From Vibrio rarus (GTDB lineage: Bacteria; Pseudomonadota; Gammaproteobacteria; Enterobacterales; Vibrionaceae): DNA of 64,000 nucleotides. Positions within the stretch are counted from its first letter, which is position 1, and each line of letters starts with the position of its first letter. The position numbers and the translations under genes are program-made. The notes under the pieces are model-generated. The model was given only the letters and a program-made list of their open reading frames with translations, had not been told where the DNA came from and made no database searches. Shown one piece after another: positions 56,148 through 64,000 of the stretch. The DNA lies in assembly GCF_024347075.1 (NCBI RefSeq), contig NZ_AP024900.1, forward strand, positions 1,798,001 to 1,862,000. Reading direction: 5' to 3'.

Positions 56148-57500
56148 TTAATCATGGTGCGGGCAATTATTCCCCAGCCAAAACTGTGGTCGCAATACAC
56201 TTTCTTCATTATGTATGTAAAAATCATTTTTAATACGCTGTGATGCTTTATAGATAACAGACAACACCGACAATAGAGAAGCAATGATTAATAACCCTGT
56301 CACCCAACGCGGATAATCCACTGGCTTAACTAAGGGCGTTCTACCACAAAACCAACCCGTAAATAGGCAGGCTAACAACAAGCTCAAAGGAGAATCTAAA
56401 ACACTGGAAACTAAGCTATATGCCAATCCTGTTAATAAACTTAAACCAATAACACGATAGCGATAACGTTTTTCTTGTATGACTTGTTTGAATAAAATCA
56501 GCCCAAGAGCCATATAACAAAGCGCCGGAATTACTCCCCAATTTAGTAATACATATATTACCGAGTTATGGGGCCTGATCTCTTGGGTTGATGTGCACAC
56601 ATAACCATCGCCACCCAAGCCAAAAAACCTCGACATTTCAATTCCGTAATACCACAGAGACCATCTATTTGCTGTATTATCCCTTAAATCAAGTAATGAG
56701 CGAGACCCCTCTCCATGCATGATATAGGTAGGCAAAGGGGACAAAAATATTACTGATATCAATAAGCCAATGGTAAGAGTAAATAAGGCTATTTTTATGA
56801 TCTCATGACGGTTTTTTCTATCAATAAGAGCCCATAAAATAATCCCGCCTATAGAAGCTACAGCTAAACCTCGCGCATCTAATGCAAACATAACTGCAAA
56901 ATTTAACACTGGAAACAGATAGCTAATCCTACTCTTTGAAACCAGCACCATATAGAGGCTAGGAATGACGAGCCAAACTTGTACTTGATTCAAAAACCGT
57001 GGATTAGCATAACTTAAAATAGTTCGGATTGTGGCACCATCACCCCAGAATGTGGCTACAGAGTAACCGATAAAAACAGAGAAAAAACCACATAATATAA
57101 TTAAGCCAAACAGCTTAAAGCTCTTTAAGGATGGGCGCTCTAAAGAAAAACAAAGAGTAAAAAATAACAACCCAATAAAATAAAAGTAATGTACGACGCC
57201 CTTATTTGGGTAAAGTCCAAATAAATCAGCGATAAGTGCTAACACAAAGAACGTAGCAACTAAAGTCCTAACCCCAATACTTGCACTCATATACCTTTGA
57301 ACTAAACGAATCCTTAACTCAGCCCAAAAAATGAGACTTAAGCAAACACCTATAACTAAGGCACATACAAACAAGCGTTTGGTATCGTAAAGCAAAACCG
57401 GCTTATCTGGTAGCAGGTACAAATTAAAACTAAATATTGCAATCACTAACAATATGAGAGAGCTAACTACCGGTGGATTATTTTTTCTTGATAGAGTCAT
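56148..57500 (-). CDS. O-antigen ligase-like (Wzy_C) polytopic membrane protein
   Basis: 450 residues, about 11-12 membrane helices. The large periplasmic loop region matches Wzy_C: NRWSLWYYGIEMSRFFGLGGDG and RPHNSVIYVLLNWGVIPA (conserved Arg, Gly-x-Gly and His-Asn-Ser). The family includes WaaL ligases, Wzy polymerases and PglL/TfpW O-oligosaccharyltransferases. Position after the tad genes, without other glycan genes, suggests glycosylation of the Flp pilin or another pilus component, but this is a hypothesis. Unusual C-terminus (NNCPHHD). A hairpin separates it from the OmpA-family gene upstream. Confidence 0.8.
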   Translation of the reverse strand: MTLSRKNNPPVVSSLILLVIAIFSFNLYLLPDKPVLLYDTKRLFVCALVIGVCLSLIFWAELRIRLVQRYMSASIGVRTLVATFFVLALIADLFGLYPNKGVVHYFYFIGLLFFTLCFSLERPSLKSFKLFGLIILCGFFSVFIGYSVATFWGDGATIRTILSYANPRFLNQVQVWLVIPSLYMVLVSKSRISYLFPVLNFAVMFALDARGLAVASIGGIILWALIDRKNRHEIIKIALFTLTIGLLISVIFLSPLPTYIMHGEGSRSLLDLRDNTANRWSLWYYGIEMSRFFGLGGDGYVCTSTQEIRPHNSVIYVLLNWGVIPALCYMALGLILFKQVIQEKRYRYRVIGLSLLTGLAYSLVSSVLDSPLSLLLACLFTGWFCGRTPLVKPVDYPRWVTGLLIIASLLSVLSVIYKASQRIKNDFYIHNEESVLRPQFWLGNNCPHHD

Positions 57501-57523
57501 AATTTTTCAGTATTGAAGAAATA

Positions 57524-57553
57524 AGCCGATAGAACTTACTCAGTCTATCGGCT
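57524..57553 (-). terminator. Hairpin between the OmpA-family and ligase-like genes
   Basis: Perfect 10-bp stem AGCCGATAGA / TCTATCGGCT with a ten-base loop, followed on the minus strand by TTATTTCTTC. Probably a partial terminator or attenuator of the tad operon. Confidence 0.55.
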
Positions 57554-57593
57554 CAATAGTTTTAGATTATCTAAAATAGAATCATAAAAATGA

Positions 57594-58232
57594 TTAAGAT
57601 GGATCGGAGATCTTTATCTCAACTCTGCGGTTAGCAGCTCGTCCCTGCTCAGTGGCATTATCTTGTATGGGGTGAGAAAAACTGGCCGAGTGGGTAGACA
57701 GTATCTCTTTGGTAATATGATTCTCAACCAAATACACTTTACTGGTTTTTGCACGATGCGCTGCTAGTTTTTTGTTGTACTCATCGCTGCCTATATTATC
57801 AGTATGACCAATCACATCTAACTTAGGCACCTCATTAAGGTCTTTTAAATGCTGAGCTAGCGCAGTTAAAGTAAGCTTTGACGTATCGGTTAAATCACTT
57901 TGATCAAAGTTAAAATAGACTCGAGCAACCACCCCATTTGAGTCAACTTGTAAAAGGTTATTGCTATTTAAATACTCAAAACACTCCGTTTCTAATGAGA
58001 TAGGTGTGGTTTTTAATTTGGATTTCTGCTCATCATTTAATGACGGCTGAATTTGATAATGCTGTGCCCGGTTCCCTGCCACAGCATAAGCCTGCCCGAT
58101 ACTAACTGAATGCTTAATCACCATATTTTCGGTAGAGCACAATTGATCTATCTGGTTATTCACCGCTAAATCGACCGCTTGCACACTAAAGGCTGAAATA
58201 CCGAGACCCCATACAGCAACGAATAATTTCAT
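57594..58232 (-). CDS. OmpA-family outer-membrane/periplasmic protein of the tad locus
   Basis: 212 residues. Signal peptide (AVWGLGISAFSVQA), then an N-terminal stretch with two Cys, then an OmpA_C peptidoglycan-binding domain (VYFNFDQSDLTDTSKLTL, DVIGHTDNIGSDEYNKKLA, RAANRRVEIKI). OmpA-like proteins are frequent at the ends of Vibrio tad clusters and may anchor the apparatus to the cell wall. Begins 9 nt after tadG. Confidence 0.9.
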   Translation of the reverse strand: MKLFVAVWGLGISAFSVQAVDLAVNNQIDQLCSTENMVIKHSVSIGQAYAVAGNRAQHYQIQPSLNDEQKSKLKTTPISLETECFEYLNSNNLLQVDSNGVVARVYFNFDQSDLTDTSKLTLTALAQHLKDLNEVPKLDVIGHTDNIGSDEYNKKLAAHRAKTSKVYLVENHITKEILSTHSASFSHPIQDNATEQGRAANRRVEIKISDPS

Positions 58233-58241
58233 AGTCCCTCC

Positions 58242-59732
58242 TTACAACGTTTTATCATATAAACGAGATACGCCGTTGGTGGCGGCACCTTTTTGAATAA
58301 GCTCTTGGATCTTATCCAGTAGATCCTGACTATTGGTAACATCGATAATTTCATCAGCACAATTCTTAAAGCCTGTTTGTCCCGACGCGTTAAAATCAAT
58401 ACCTATAACACCGATATAAAGAGGGCTATCATGGCCATTAAAGTGTTCACGTATATTTCTACATAATCCGTGATCAACAAGGCTGGAAAATGTTTTAGTA
58501 AATGGACTTTCTTGACCATCACTTAAGATAAGTAACATCTGTGATCGTTCATTGTATTTTTCTAATTGTTCTTGATCTTCAAGTGTTGATTTACCTTCAG
58601 CTAAAATCTGGGCACCACGAATTAAGCCTTGATATACCGCAGTGCCGCCATTAGCTTCCATTTTGTTTATTTCTGGAGACTGGAGAGAAAGAGGGATAGT
58701 ATAAAAAGACTCATCTCCACCACACATTCCCGCCGAGAACAAAGTCGTTCCTCTACTTGTTGCGTCTGGATGAAGGGATGCAATACTTGTTTTACTAATG
58801 TTCCAATTAGCTACAGTCGATGCATAATCTACATAGCTCGATGGATCAGGCCAATAGCCACTTTTAATGCCAGAATCATTGGCAGACTTTAAAAATATAT
58901 CAGAAATAGCTTTGGCGTGACTCTGTTGATACCCCGACGGACAGTTTCTCTGATTGTTTTTACAAGAAGATAACTTTGAAGTACTTTGCGTGCCCCAAGA
59001 TAGCCAATCGATATCTTGATAGTGAACTTTGCTGTTACCCGAACCATAGCTCGCATACTCAAGTTCAGTAACACAGCGACGCGTTCCGGCAATCGTCTCT
59101 TGCGTTCGCAGATTATAAGGGACAAAACCAATTCGATGAGCATAACCGGCGTTCGTTGCACTACTTGATAATAGATCAGCTGAAATAATCTCAACTTGTT
59201 CTTTCAGTACATCAAGTTTAGTGCCTTTGCCTTGTTTATCCCAAGAGTAGTTCATTGAGCCAGAAAAATCCGCCACAAAAACTAAATCCAAGTCAGATGG
59301 CAACATATAAGTTCTTGCCATTGCATCATTATTCACGGAACGAGCTTCAGTAGTCGCTGTATTTTCATTACCCAAAAAATTCATTTGGGCATCAAAGGTA
59401 GCATTAGCTTCTACTTCGTATTGCACGTAATAAAGAGTATTGCCATCAATCTCATCTTGTCCCTCTTTGCGAACTACGTTCACATCATTAATAGCAACAT
59501 TAGGTAAATACTGCTCAAGATAATCTCGCGCCATCTTATCTGCATCCGCTTGATTTGAGCGGTTAGCTATTGCGACGGCAAGAGTAGCCGCTTCAGAAGC
59601 ATCCGCCAAGCGATTTGACTCCTGAATTATTCGTCCCCCTTCAATCGCCAGTTGCGCCATACCCCCGATTGCAACCATGCTTAACGCGACGACAATAATC
59701 GCCACCCCTTTTTGTTTTTTTAAATATTTCAT
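58242..59732 (-). CDS. tadG: TadG-like pilus assembly protein with VWA domain
   Basis: 496 residues. N-terminal TadE/G-type membrane helix (KGVAIIVVALSMVAIGGMAQLAIEG in two parts) and a von Willebrand A domain with MIDAS motif DFSGSMNYS near residue 155. Cys-rich insert (CKNNQRNC, CGGDE). Required for Flp pilus production in other species. The VWA domain suggests metal-dependent protein binding outside the cell membrane. Confidence 0.9.
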   Translation of the reverse strand: MKYLKKQKGVAIIVVALSMVAIGGMAQLAIEGGRIIQESNRLADASEAATLAVAIANRSNQADADKMARDYLEQYLPNVAINDVNVVRKEGQDEIDGNTLYYVQYEVEANATFDAQMNFLGNENTATTEARSVNNDAMARTYMLPSDLDLVFVADFSGSMNYSWDKQGKGTKLDVLKEQVEIISADLLSSSATNAGYAHRIGFVPYNLRTQETIAGTRRCVTELEYASYGSGNSKVHYQDIDWLSWGTQSTSKLSSCKNNQRNCPSGYQQSHAKAISDIFLKSANDSGIKSGYWPDPSSYVDYASTVANWNISKTSIASLHPDATSRGTTLFSAGMCGGDESFYTIPLSLQSPEINKMEANGGTAVYQGLIRGAQILAEGKSTLEDQEQLEKYNERSQMLLILSDGQESPFTKTFSSLVDHGLCRNIREHFNGHDSPLYIGVIGIDFNASGQTGFKNCADEIIDVTNSQDLLDKIQELIQKGAATNGVSRLYDKTL

Positions 59733-59748
59733 CTACACCTTCCTTGAG

Positions 59749-60270
59749 CTAACGACCTGGTAAAACGGATGAGCTAGTCACGTATCTCATACCTGGAAAA
59801 TACTGTGAAGCCCCTTCCATCTTGATACAAATAGTGACCTGATAAATAGGGAACTCAACGCCGTCATCTCTTACTGGGCGCAGATGTTCTAAATGTTCAA
59901 TAGTGGTTGATGGCTGGCATGTTGCACCGTCATCAAAGTTTTTAGTAAAAGACTGAATACCGTGGTCATTAAAGCCTTCAATGGTCACTCCGTAACCGTC
60001 TTGTTTCTCTAATCCTTGACGGTCTAATATATCGCTGGCGATATTGTTGAGTAGATTAAAATCAGCTTGCGAAACAGCATGTCGCCCTTCAAAAAATCGC
60101 GTGCGCTCTTTAGTCGCTGTAGCAATGGCATAACTCACCTGTCCTGACTGAGTTTTACCTGATAATAAGGCGGCCAAATCACCAATAAAGAACATCATGA
60201 TGATTAAAATTGTCATGCCAAATGCTAGCTCTACAGTAAAAGCGCCTTTTTGATAATTAACTCTCTTCAT
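59749..60270 (-). CDS. tadF: TadF minor pseudopilin-like protein
   Basis: 173 residues from ATG 60270 (MKRVNYQKGAFTVELAFGM), which follows GGAGGAAG closely; an ATG at 60288 is the longer alternative. Prepilin-like motif KGAFTVELAF before a membrane helix, as in TadE/F pseudopilins cut by TadV. Two Cys in the C-terminal part. Overlaps tadE by 14 nt. Confidence 0.85.
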   Translation of the reverse strand: MKRVNYQKGAFTVELAFGMTILIIMMFFIGDLAALLSGKTQSGQVSYAIATATKERTRFFEGRHAVSQADFNLLNNIASDILDRQGLEKQDGYGVTIEGFNDHGIQSFTKNFDDGATCQPSTTIEHLEHLRPVRDDGVEFPIYQVTICIKMEGASQYFPGMRYVTSSSVLPGR

Positions 60271-60745
60271 CTTCCTCCCACCCCTCATGTTCTTGAATGG
60301 TTAAAATGCGTCGAGAGATAGTTGCGCTAGGAAGCACGGTTTCAAATACAACTGGACTGTAGTGGTAAGTCAATTGGTACATGACTAACGGGCAACGCTC
60401 GCACCCTTGTGCGGGAGATTGATCTTCTAATGTCAGTAAAGAGGTATAGGTATCAATTTCAAATGAAAAATCTTGGTAATCCAAAAATCCCAAACGATTC
60501 CAAAAGGAGTCATCGCTTGCAAAGACTTGGTCTAATCGGTCTTTATACGCCGTATTTAATGTCTGCCCGTCATAGATGCGAATTTTACGAGTACTTTCTG
60601 ATAGCGTGGCATCGGTTAAATTTACAATATAGGCAAATCGTCCCATTTCAAATACTGCAAATAGTGCCAAAAATAGCGCAAATCCTCCCAGCGCAAACTC
60701 AATGGATACCACTCCTTTTTGTTTAATACGGCGAGTCAATTTCAT
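60257..60745 (-). CDS. tadE: TadE minor pseudopilin
   Basis: 162 residues. Prepilin-like sequence QKGVVSIEFALGGFALFLAL with cleavage expected after the Gly. Periplasmic C-terminal part includes the CERCP pair. Needed for Flp pilus assembly. Adjacent to the TPR lipoprotein gene with no gap. Confidence 0.88.
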   Translation of the reverse strand: MKLTRRIKQKGVVSIEFALGGFALFLALFAVFEMGRFAYIVNLTDATLSESTRKIRIYDGQTLNTAYKDRLDQVFASDDSFWNRLGFLDYQDFSFEIDTYTSLLTLEDQSPAQGCERCPLVMYQLTYHYSPVVFETVLPSATISRRILTIQEHEGWEEDEES

Positions 60746-61819
60746 CTACTTAATCACCTGTATAAAATACTCATGCTCAGCCAGTAATTGCTTATTTTTC
60801 TTAGCAAATAACTGCGCCTGACGATAAGAAGTAAAATCTCCCGTTAACAGACGATACCAAGTACCTGAACTGCCTAAATCTGCTGGACGAATGGTAATGG
60901 GCAATTGCGCCGTCAAAAGCGCATTTCTTTTTTCTAGAGCTTCAGGCATGTTGTCGTAAGCGCCTAATTGCAAATGATAACTTCGCGGCTGAGGTTCATT
61001 CTTTTGCGCATTTAACGGCGCATCAGCTTTAAAAAATGCTTCGGCACTTATAGGAGTCACCTCGACTTGTGTATCAAGGATATCGGGTACCAATTGAGTC
61101 TCTTTGTTGACAGTAAGCTCTGAGCCTACCGATTCTTTTGCTGGATCATTTAGCACTAAGACTTCAGCACCAGACTCATCTTGCACTTCAAGACTCTCTT
61201 CACCTTCAAGCTTCATTACACTCAACTTTAGATTCGCATTCACCTTGCTATTACTACTGTCTTGCTCATAAATAGGTAATAAAATGTCTACCGCAGATTG
61301 AAAGTCCCCTTGGTAGATATGCACCATTGCAATATTGTTTTTCACTGAAACTTCATCAAAACCACGTAAACGAGCCAAATTAAAACTATCAATCGCGGTT
61401 TCGTAATGCTTGGCCTGAGCAAGTGCAATACCTCGGCTCATATACAGATCCGCGCTATTTAAACCCAATACCATAGCGTGAGAATATTGCTCTATTGCCT
61501 CTTTATAATTGAAGTTTTTGGCTAATATTTTGCCTTTGATTAAATGTGCATCCGCAGTCGGTTTCGGCGAAAGGGTTAATACACGCTGAATATAAAAGTC
61601 TGCAGACTCAACATCTTCATTGGCCAAATAGGCTTCTGCCAATAGTTGTTGTGATAACCAGTCTTTATCATTATCAACCACTTTGGATTTATACAGTTCT
61701 ATCAAGCCGGAATAGTTTTTACTTACCGTTAATTGTGATACTAACTGCTGCTCTGTTTGGCTAACTTGATTAGCACAACCTGTTATCAATAAAACTAAAA
61801 CAAATATAACATTACGCAT
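60746..61819 (-). CDS. tadD: TadD-like lipoprotein with TPR and SPOR domains
   Basis: 357 residues. Lipobox LLITGC (Cys15), TPR repeats (LAEAYLANEDVESADFYIQRV, LYMSRGIALAQAKHYETAID), an acidic linker (~200-270), and a C-terminal SPOR domain (SYHLQLGAYDNMPEALEKRN, WYRLLTGDFTSYRQAQLFA). TadD pilotins normally have only TPRs; the SPOR domain adds peptidoglycan binding. Confidence 0.88.
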   Translation of the reverse strand: MRNVIFVLVLLITGCANQVSQTEQQLVSQLTVSKNYSGLIELYKSKVVDNDKDWLSQQLLAEAYLANEDVESADFYIQRVLTLSPKPTADAHLIKGKILAKNFNYKEAIEQYSHAMVLGLNSADLYMSRGIALAQAKHYETAIDSFNLARLRGFDEVSVKNNIAMVHIYQGDFQSAVDILLPIYEQDSSNSKVNANLKLSVMKLEGEESLEVQDESGAEVLVLNDPAKESVGSELTVNKETQLVPDILDTQVEVTPISAEAFFKADAPLNAQKNEPQPRSYHLQLGAYDNMPEALEKRNALLTAQLPITIRPADLGSSGTWYRLLTGDFTSYRQAQLFAKKNKQLLAEHEYFIQVIK

Positions 61820-61820
61820 A

Positions 61821-62663
61821 TTAATTACCTGACATCATACGAGTTATACCCGGAGCTAAAATTAAAATAATAATAGGGAACATAATAAATAAAATTAAAG
61901 GAGCGCTCATTTTTGCCGCTAATTTACCTATTTTTTCTTCCATCACTAATATTTGTTCATTGCGAAAATCTTCCGCTAAATCCGATAATACTGGAGCTAC
62001 CGAGGTGCCATACTGAATATTTTGCGTTAATGTCAAAGTAAAACTTCGTACTTGTGGCGTTGGTACTCGCTTACTCAGATCCTTTAATGCTGTTTCCATA
62101 CCTTTCACTTCTGCCGCATCCGATGTTTTACGAATTTGGTAACACAAATCTTTATCAAAGCTTTGTAGTTCTTCACCAAGATAACGAAACGCTCCTTCTA
62201 AAGTCATACCCGTTTGTACACACACTGACATCATGTCAATCATGTAAGGCAGCTGACGAGAATTTTTCTCTATAAGCTTTTTTTTACGCCAAGCTAAGTA
62301 CATATCGGGGACTACAATTACAACGACAATGGCTCCCATAAAGCCCATCAACATTTCTTTCGGCTCATGTAGAAATAATAATATTGATATTACGGATAGG
62401 GCCAACAATGAAAATTTTATTGGTGTGTAGTAACGCAACAACTCACGATTATAAATACCTGCATCTTCAAACTTATCTCTAATGTCTCGTTGAGTTCCTT
62501 TTCCCATACCGCCTAATAGCTCATGAAAAAAACTGAAATTACTTTGTTTTTTCCCAGCTAAAAAAACCTTAATTTTATGTTGTTTGGCTTTGTGATTAAG
62601 ATAACAGGTAATCCCTAGTGCAATTAACCCAGATGCCAATAAAAAAAATAGAATAATTAACAT
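61821..62663 (-). CDS. tadC: TadC inner-membrane platform protein
   Basis: 280 residues. Type II secretion system F domain (PYMIDMMSVCVQTGMTLEGA, PQVRSFTLTLTQNIQYGTS) between membrane helices. Pairs with TadB to form the platform for the TadA motor. One-base overlap with tadB. Confidence 0.94.
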   Translation of the reverse strand: MLIILFFLLASGLIALGITCYLNHKAKQHKIKVFLAGKKQSNFSFFHELLGGMGKGTQRDIRDKFEDAGIYNRELLRYYTPIKFSLLALSVISILLFLHEPKEMLMGFMGAIVVVIVVPDMYLAWRKKKLIEKNSRQLPYMIDMMSVCVQTGMTLEGAFRYLGEELQSFDKDLCYQIRKTSDAAEVKGMETALKDLSKRVPTPQVRSFTLTLTQNIQYGTSVAPVLSDLAEDFRNEQILVMEEKIGKLAAKMSAPLILFIMFPIIILILAPGITRMMSGN

Positions 62664-63571
62664 TATCGAATACTCTTAACTAGCCACCAAACAATAAACA
62701 TACCTGTCCCTTCACTGATCAATAGATAATATAAAATCCAGCGCCCATCAGGATGAAACAATACAAACTCTAAATCTTTAGGATTAATCCAATTGAGTAG
62801 CAACATAAAACAAAATGGAATTGCCCCGACTATTTTGGCTGAAATACGCGCCTCAGAAGTCATTGCCATTTTTTTCTTTTCTAAATTTCGCGCTTCCACT
62901 AGCACACGGATTAACTTACTTAATACGCTTTTTAATTGACCACCACGCTCCATATTGGCGCGAATAGTGATCACAAAAAATAAAAATGGAGGATACGGAA
63001 ATCGCTTACAAGAACGGTCAAAAATGGCTTGAGTAGATTCCCCTAAGCGCATGCGATCTGATATATCTTTAAACTCACGACCTACGTCGTTATCCGATAC
63101 CTTAGCCACATAAGCAAAAGCGGCATTAATACTTTCACCGGCAGTTACCGCACTCATTAAAATATTGAGCGCATCAGGGAAGTCATTTTCAAAGGCTTTA
63201 CGCCGCTTCTCAATGAGAAAACGTAAACCAAAAAACACACCTAACAAAGTTACCGCTAAGCTCACTTCGAGTTGAGAAAAACTCAACCAGCGTTGGTTAA
63301 CAAATATTGATGCACCATTAATAACACCGATAAATACCATGATTTTAAGCATGGGAAATTTACCTAAAGAAGCTTGAATCACTCCCCATAAATTGGTTAT
63401 TTTTTGAAGTAAACCCGATTTAGTGAGTCCTTTAATATCCACCGCATAACGTTGTTGGTTTGTAGTTTGTGCATTGTGCTGCAAAAAAACATATCTAGGG
63501 TCGGGCTTACGTTTTATGTAAACCAGCACGCCAATAAATAATGTAGCACTCAACAATAACCACATAGTCAT
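62663..63571 (-). CDS. tadB: TadB inner-membrane platform protein
   Basis: 302 residues. T2SSF domain ([42 protein letters not shown] split by a helix break) with three to four membrane helices. Its start overlaps the tadA stop by 4 nt. Confidence 0.94.
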   Translation of the reverse strand: MTMWLLLSATLFIGVLVYIKRKPDPRYVFLQHNAQTTNQQRYAVDIKGLTKSGLLQKITNLWGVIQASLGKFPMLKIMVFIGVINGASIFVNQRWLSFSQLEVSLAVTLLGVFFGLRFLIEKRRKAFENDFPDALNILMSAVTAGESINAAFAYVAKVSDNDVGREFKDISDRMRLGESTQAIFDRSCKRFPYPPFLFFVITIRANMERGGQLKSVLSKLIRVLVEARNLEKKKMAMTSEARISAKIVGAIPFCFMLLLNWINPKDLEFVLFHPDGRWILYYLLISEGTGMFIVWWLVKSIR

Positions 63572-64000
63572 ACGCTTTGAGCTTCCATTTCAAAAGCAGC
63601 TTCAAGCTCTCGAGATAAGCCATATTCCGATGCTCGAATACTAATTTGTGATCGAGTTGGTAAACCCGACGTCACAAAATTACCGGAGATTTTATCCTTC
63701 GCCTGATCGGTGTCTTGCTCAAAGCGAAAAATCTCCTCCATCACAGGTGCCTCGCCTTCTAAACCATATATTTCCGTAATACTGGTCACTTTACGGCTAC
63801 CATCTCGCAAGCGGTTCACCTGAATAATCAAATTCACTGCCGAAACTATGGTTCGACGTATAGCCGCTAGTGGCAGTGCTAGGTTGGCCATCATCACCAT
63901 AGACTCAATACGAGACATGGCATCACGAGGGGTATTGGCGTGCAGTGTGGACATTGACCCATCGTGGCCAGTGTTCATTGCCTGTAGCATTTCAAACGCT
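63568..64000 (-). CDS. tadA: TadA/CpaF pilus ATPase, C-terminal part
   Basis: About 144 residues; the gene runs off the window end (frame open through AFEM at 63999-63988). It includes [28 protein letters not shown], the conserved region around the catalytic/His box of secretion ATPases, and the [15 protein letters not shown] end. Powers Flp pilus extension (and retraction, in Caulobacter). Walker motifs lie outside the window. Confidence 0.94.
   Translation of the reverse strand, partial: AFEMLQAMNTGHDGSMSTLHANTPRDAMSRIESMVMMANLALPLAAIRRTIVSAVNLIIQVNRLRDGSRKVTSITEIYGLEGEAPVMEEIFRFEQDTDQAKDKISGNFVTSGLPTRSQISIRASEYGLSRELEAAFEMEAQSV

Noticed and set aside
1..64000. CRISPR arrays, tRNA and rRNA genes, integron attC sites, prophage
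   Set aside because: Looked for on both strands; no regularly spaced repeats, cloverleaf-like genes, attC cores or phage structural genes were recognised by eye.

Overview
The window is a chromosomal stretch of a gammaproteobacterium, almost certainly a member of the Vibrionaceae (probably Vibrio). The evidence is gene content and order: aqpZ, recR-ybaB-dnaX-apt, purF-cvpA-dedD-folC-accD-truA-fimV-asd-pdxB-fabB / mnmC, yfcL-epmC-aroC-prmB / smrB, fadI-fadJ, an ECF sigma/DUF3379 pair, fadL, mlaA, the complete ccmABCDEFGHI cluster and a tad (Flp pilus) locus. Most of it is conserved core genome; accessory DNA is concentrated in the first ~8 kb. No tRNA, rRNA or CRISPR array was seen.

Region by region. 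(1) 1-4.2 kb: the 3' end of an unknown gene with a 45-bp tandem repeat, a kexin-type subtilase lipoprotein with a C-terminal P-domain, a small exported protein beginning one base after it, and a ChaN-family protein. The protease plus small partner resembles the Aeromonas sobria ASP/ORF2 protease-chaperone pair. (2) 4.2-7.5 kb: a mobile-element zone with a decayed ISAs1-family element (amber codon plus two frameshifts), a small membrane protein and an apparently intact IS30-family element with recognisable inverted repeats. (3) 7.5-9.2 kb: two divergent cysteine-cluster proteins (YcgN, YkgJ-like) and aquaporin Z. (4) 9.2-15.8 kb: recR, ybaB, dnaX (with a programmed -1 frameshift site), apt, a YbaN-like protein, an RssB-like response regulator and a divergent LysR gene. 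(5) 16-27.5 kb: on the minus strand, purF/cvpA (with a PurR operator), dedD, folC, accD, truA, fimV, asd, pdxB and fabB. (6) 27.6-35.2 kb: mnmC, an FMN reductase, yfcL, epmC, aroC, prmB, smrB, a fasciclin protein and sixA. (7) 35.3-46.1 kb: an M16 protease, a ThrE-type exporter, fadIJ, an ECF sigma factor with its DUF3379 partner, and fadL. (8) 46.1-54.8 kb: a Tag-type glycosylase, mlaA and the ccm cluster. (9) 54.9-64 kb: a LysR regulator, an O-antigen-ligase-like membrane protein and the tad genes, read on the minus strand from tadA (cut by the window end) through tadBC, a TPR/SPOR lipoprotein, tadE, tadF, a VWA-domain TadG and an OmpA-family protein.

Genes working together: fadL imports long-chain fatty acids, fadIJ degrade them and fabB makes unsaturated ones. 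All three have FadR-like operators upstream (strong for fadL and fadI, weaker for fabB). accD and fabB both serve fatty-acid synthesis. The ccm genes form one overlapping operon with an FNR-like site upstream of ccmA. The tad genes would build a Flp-type pilus; the ligase-like gene beside them could be a pilin glycosyltransferase, which is only a hypothesis. A dispersed intergenic repeat (core CAATCACACTAAGT) occurs at three places (about 15.9, 22.1 and 29.7 kb), one of them supplying the last codons of mnmC.
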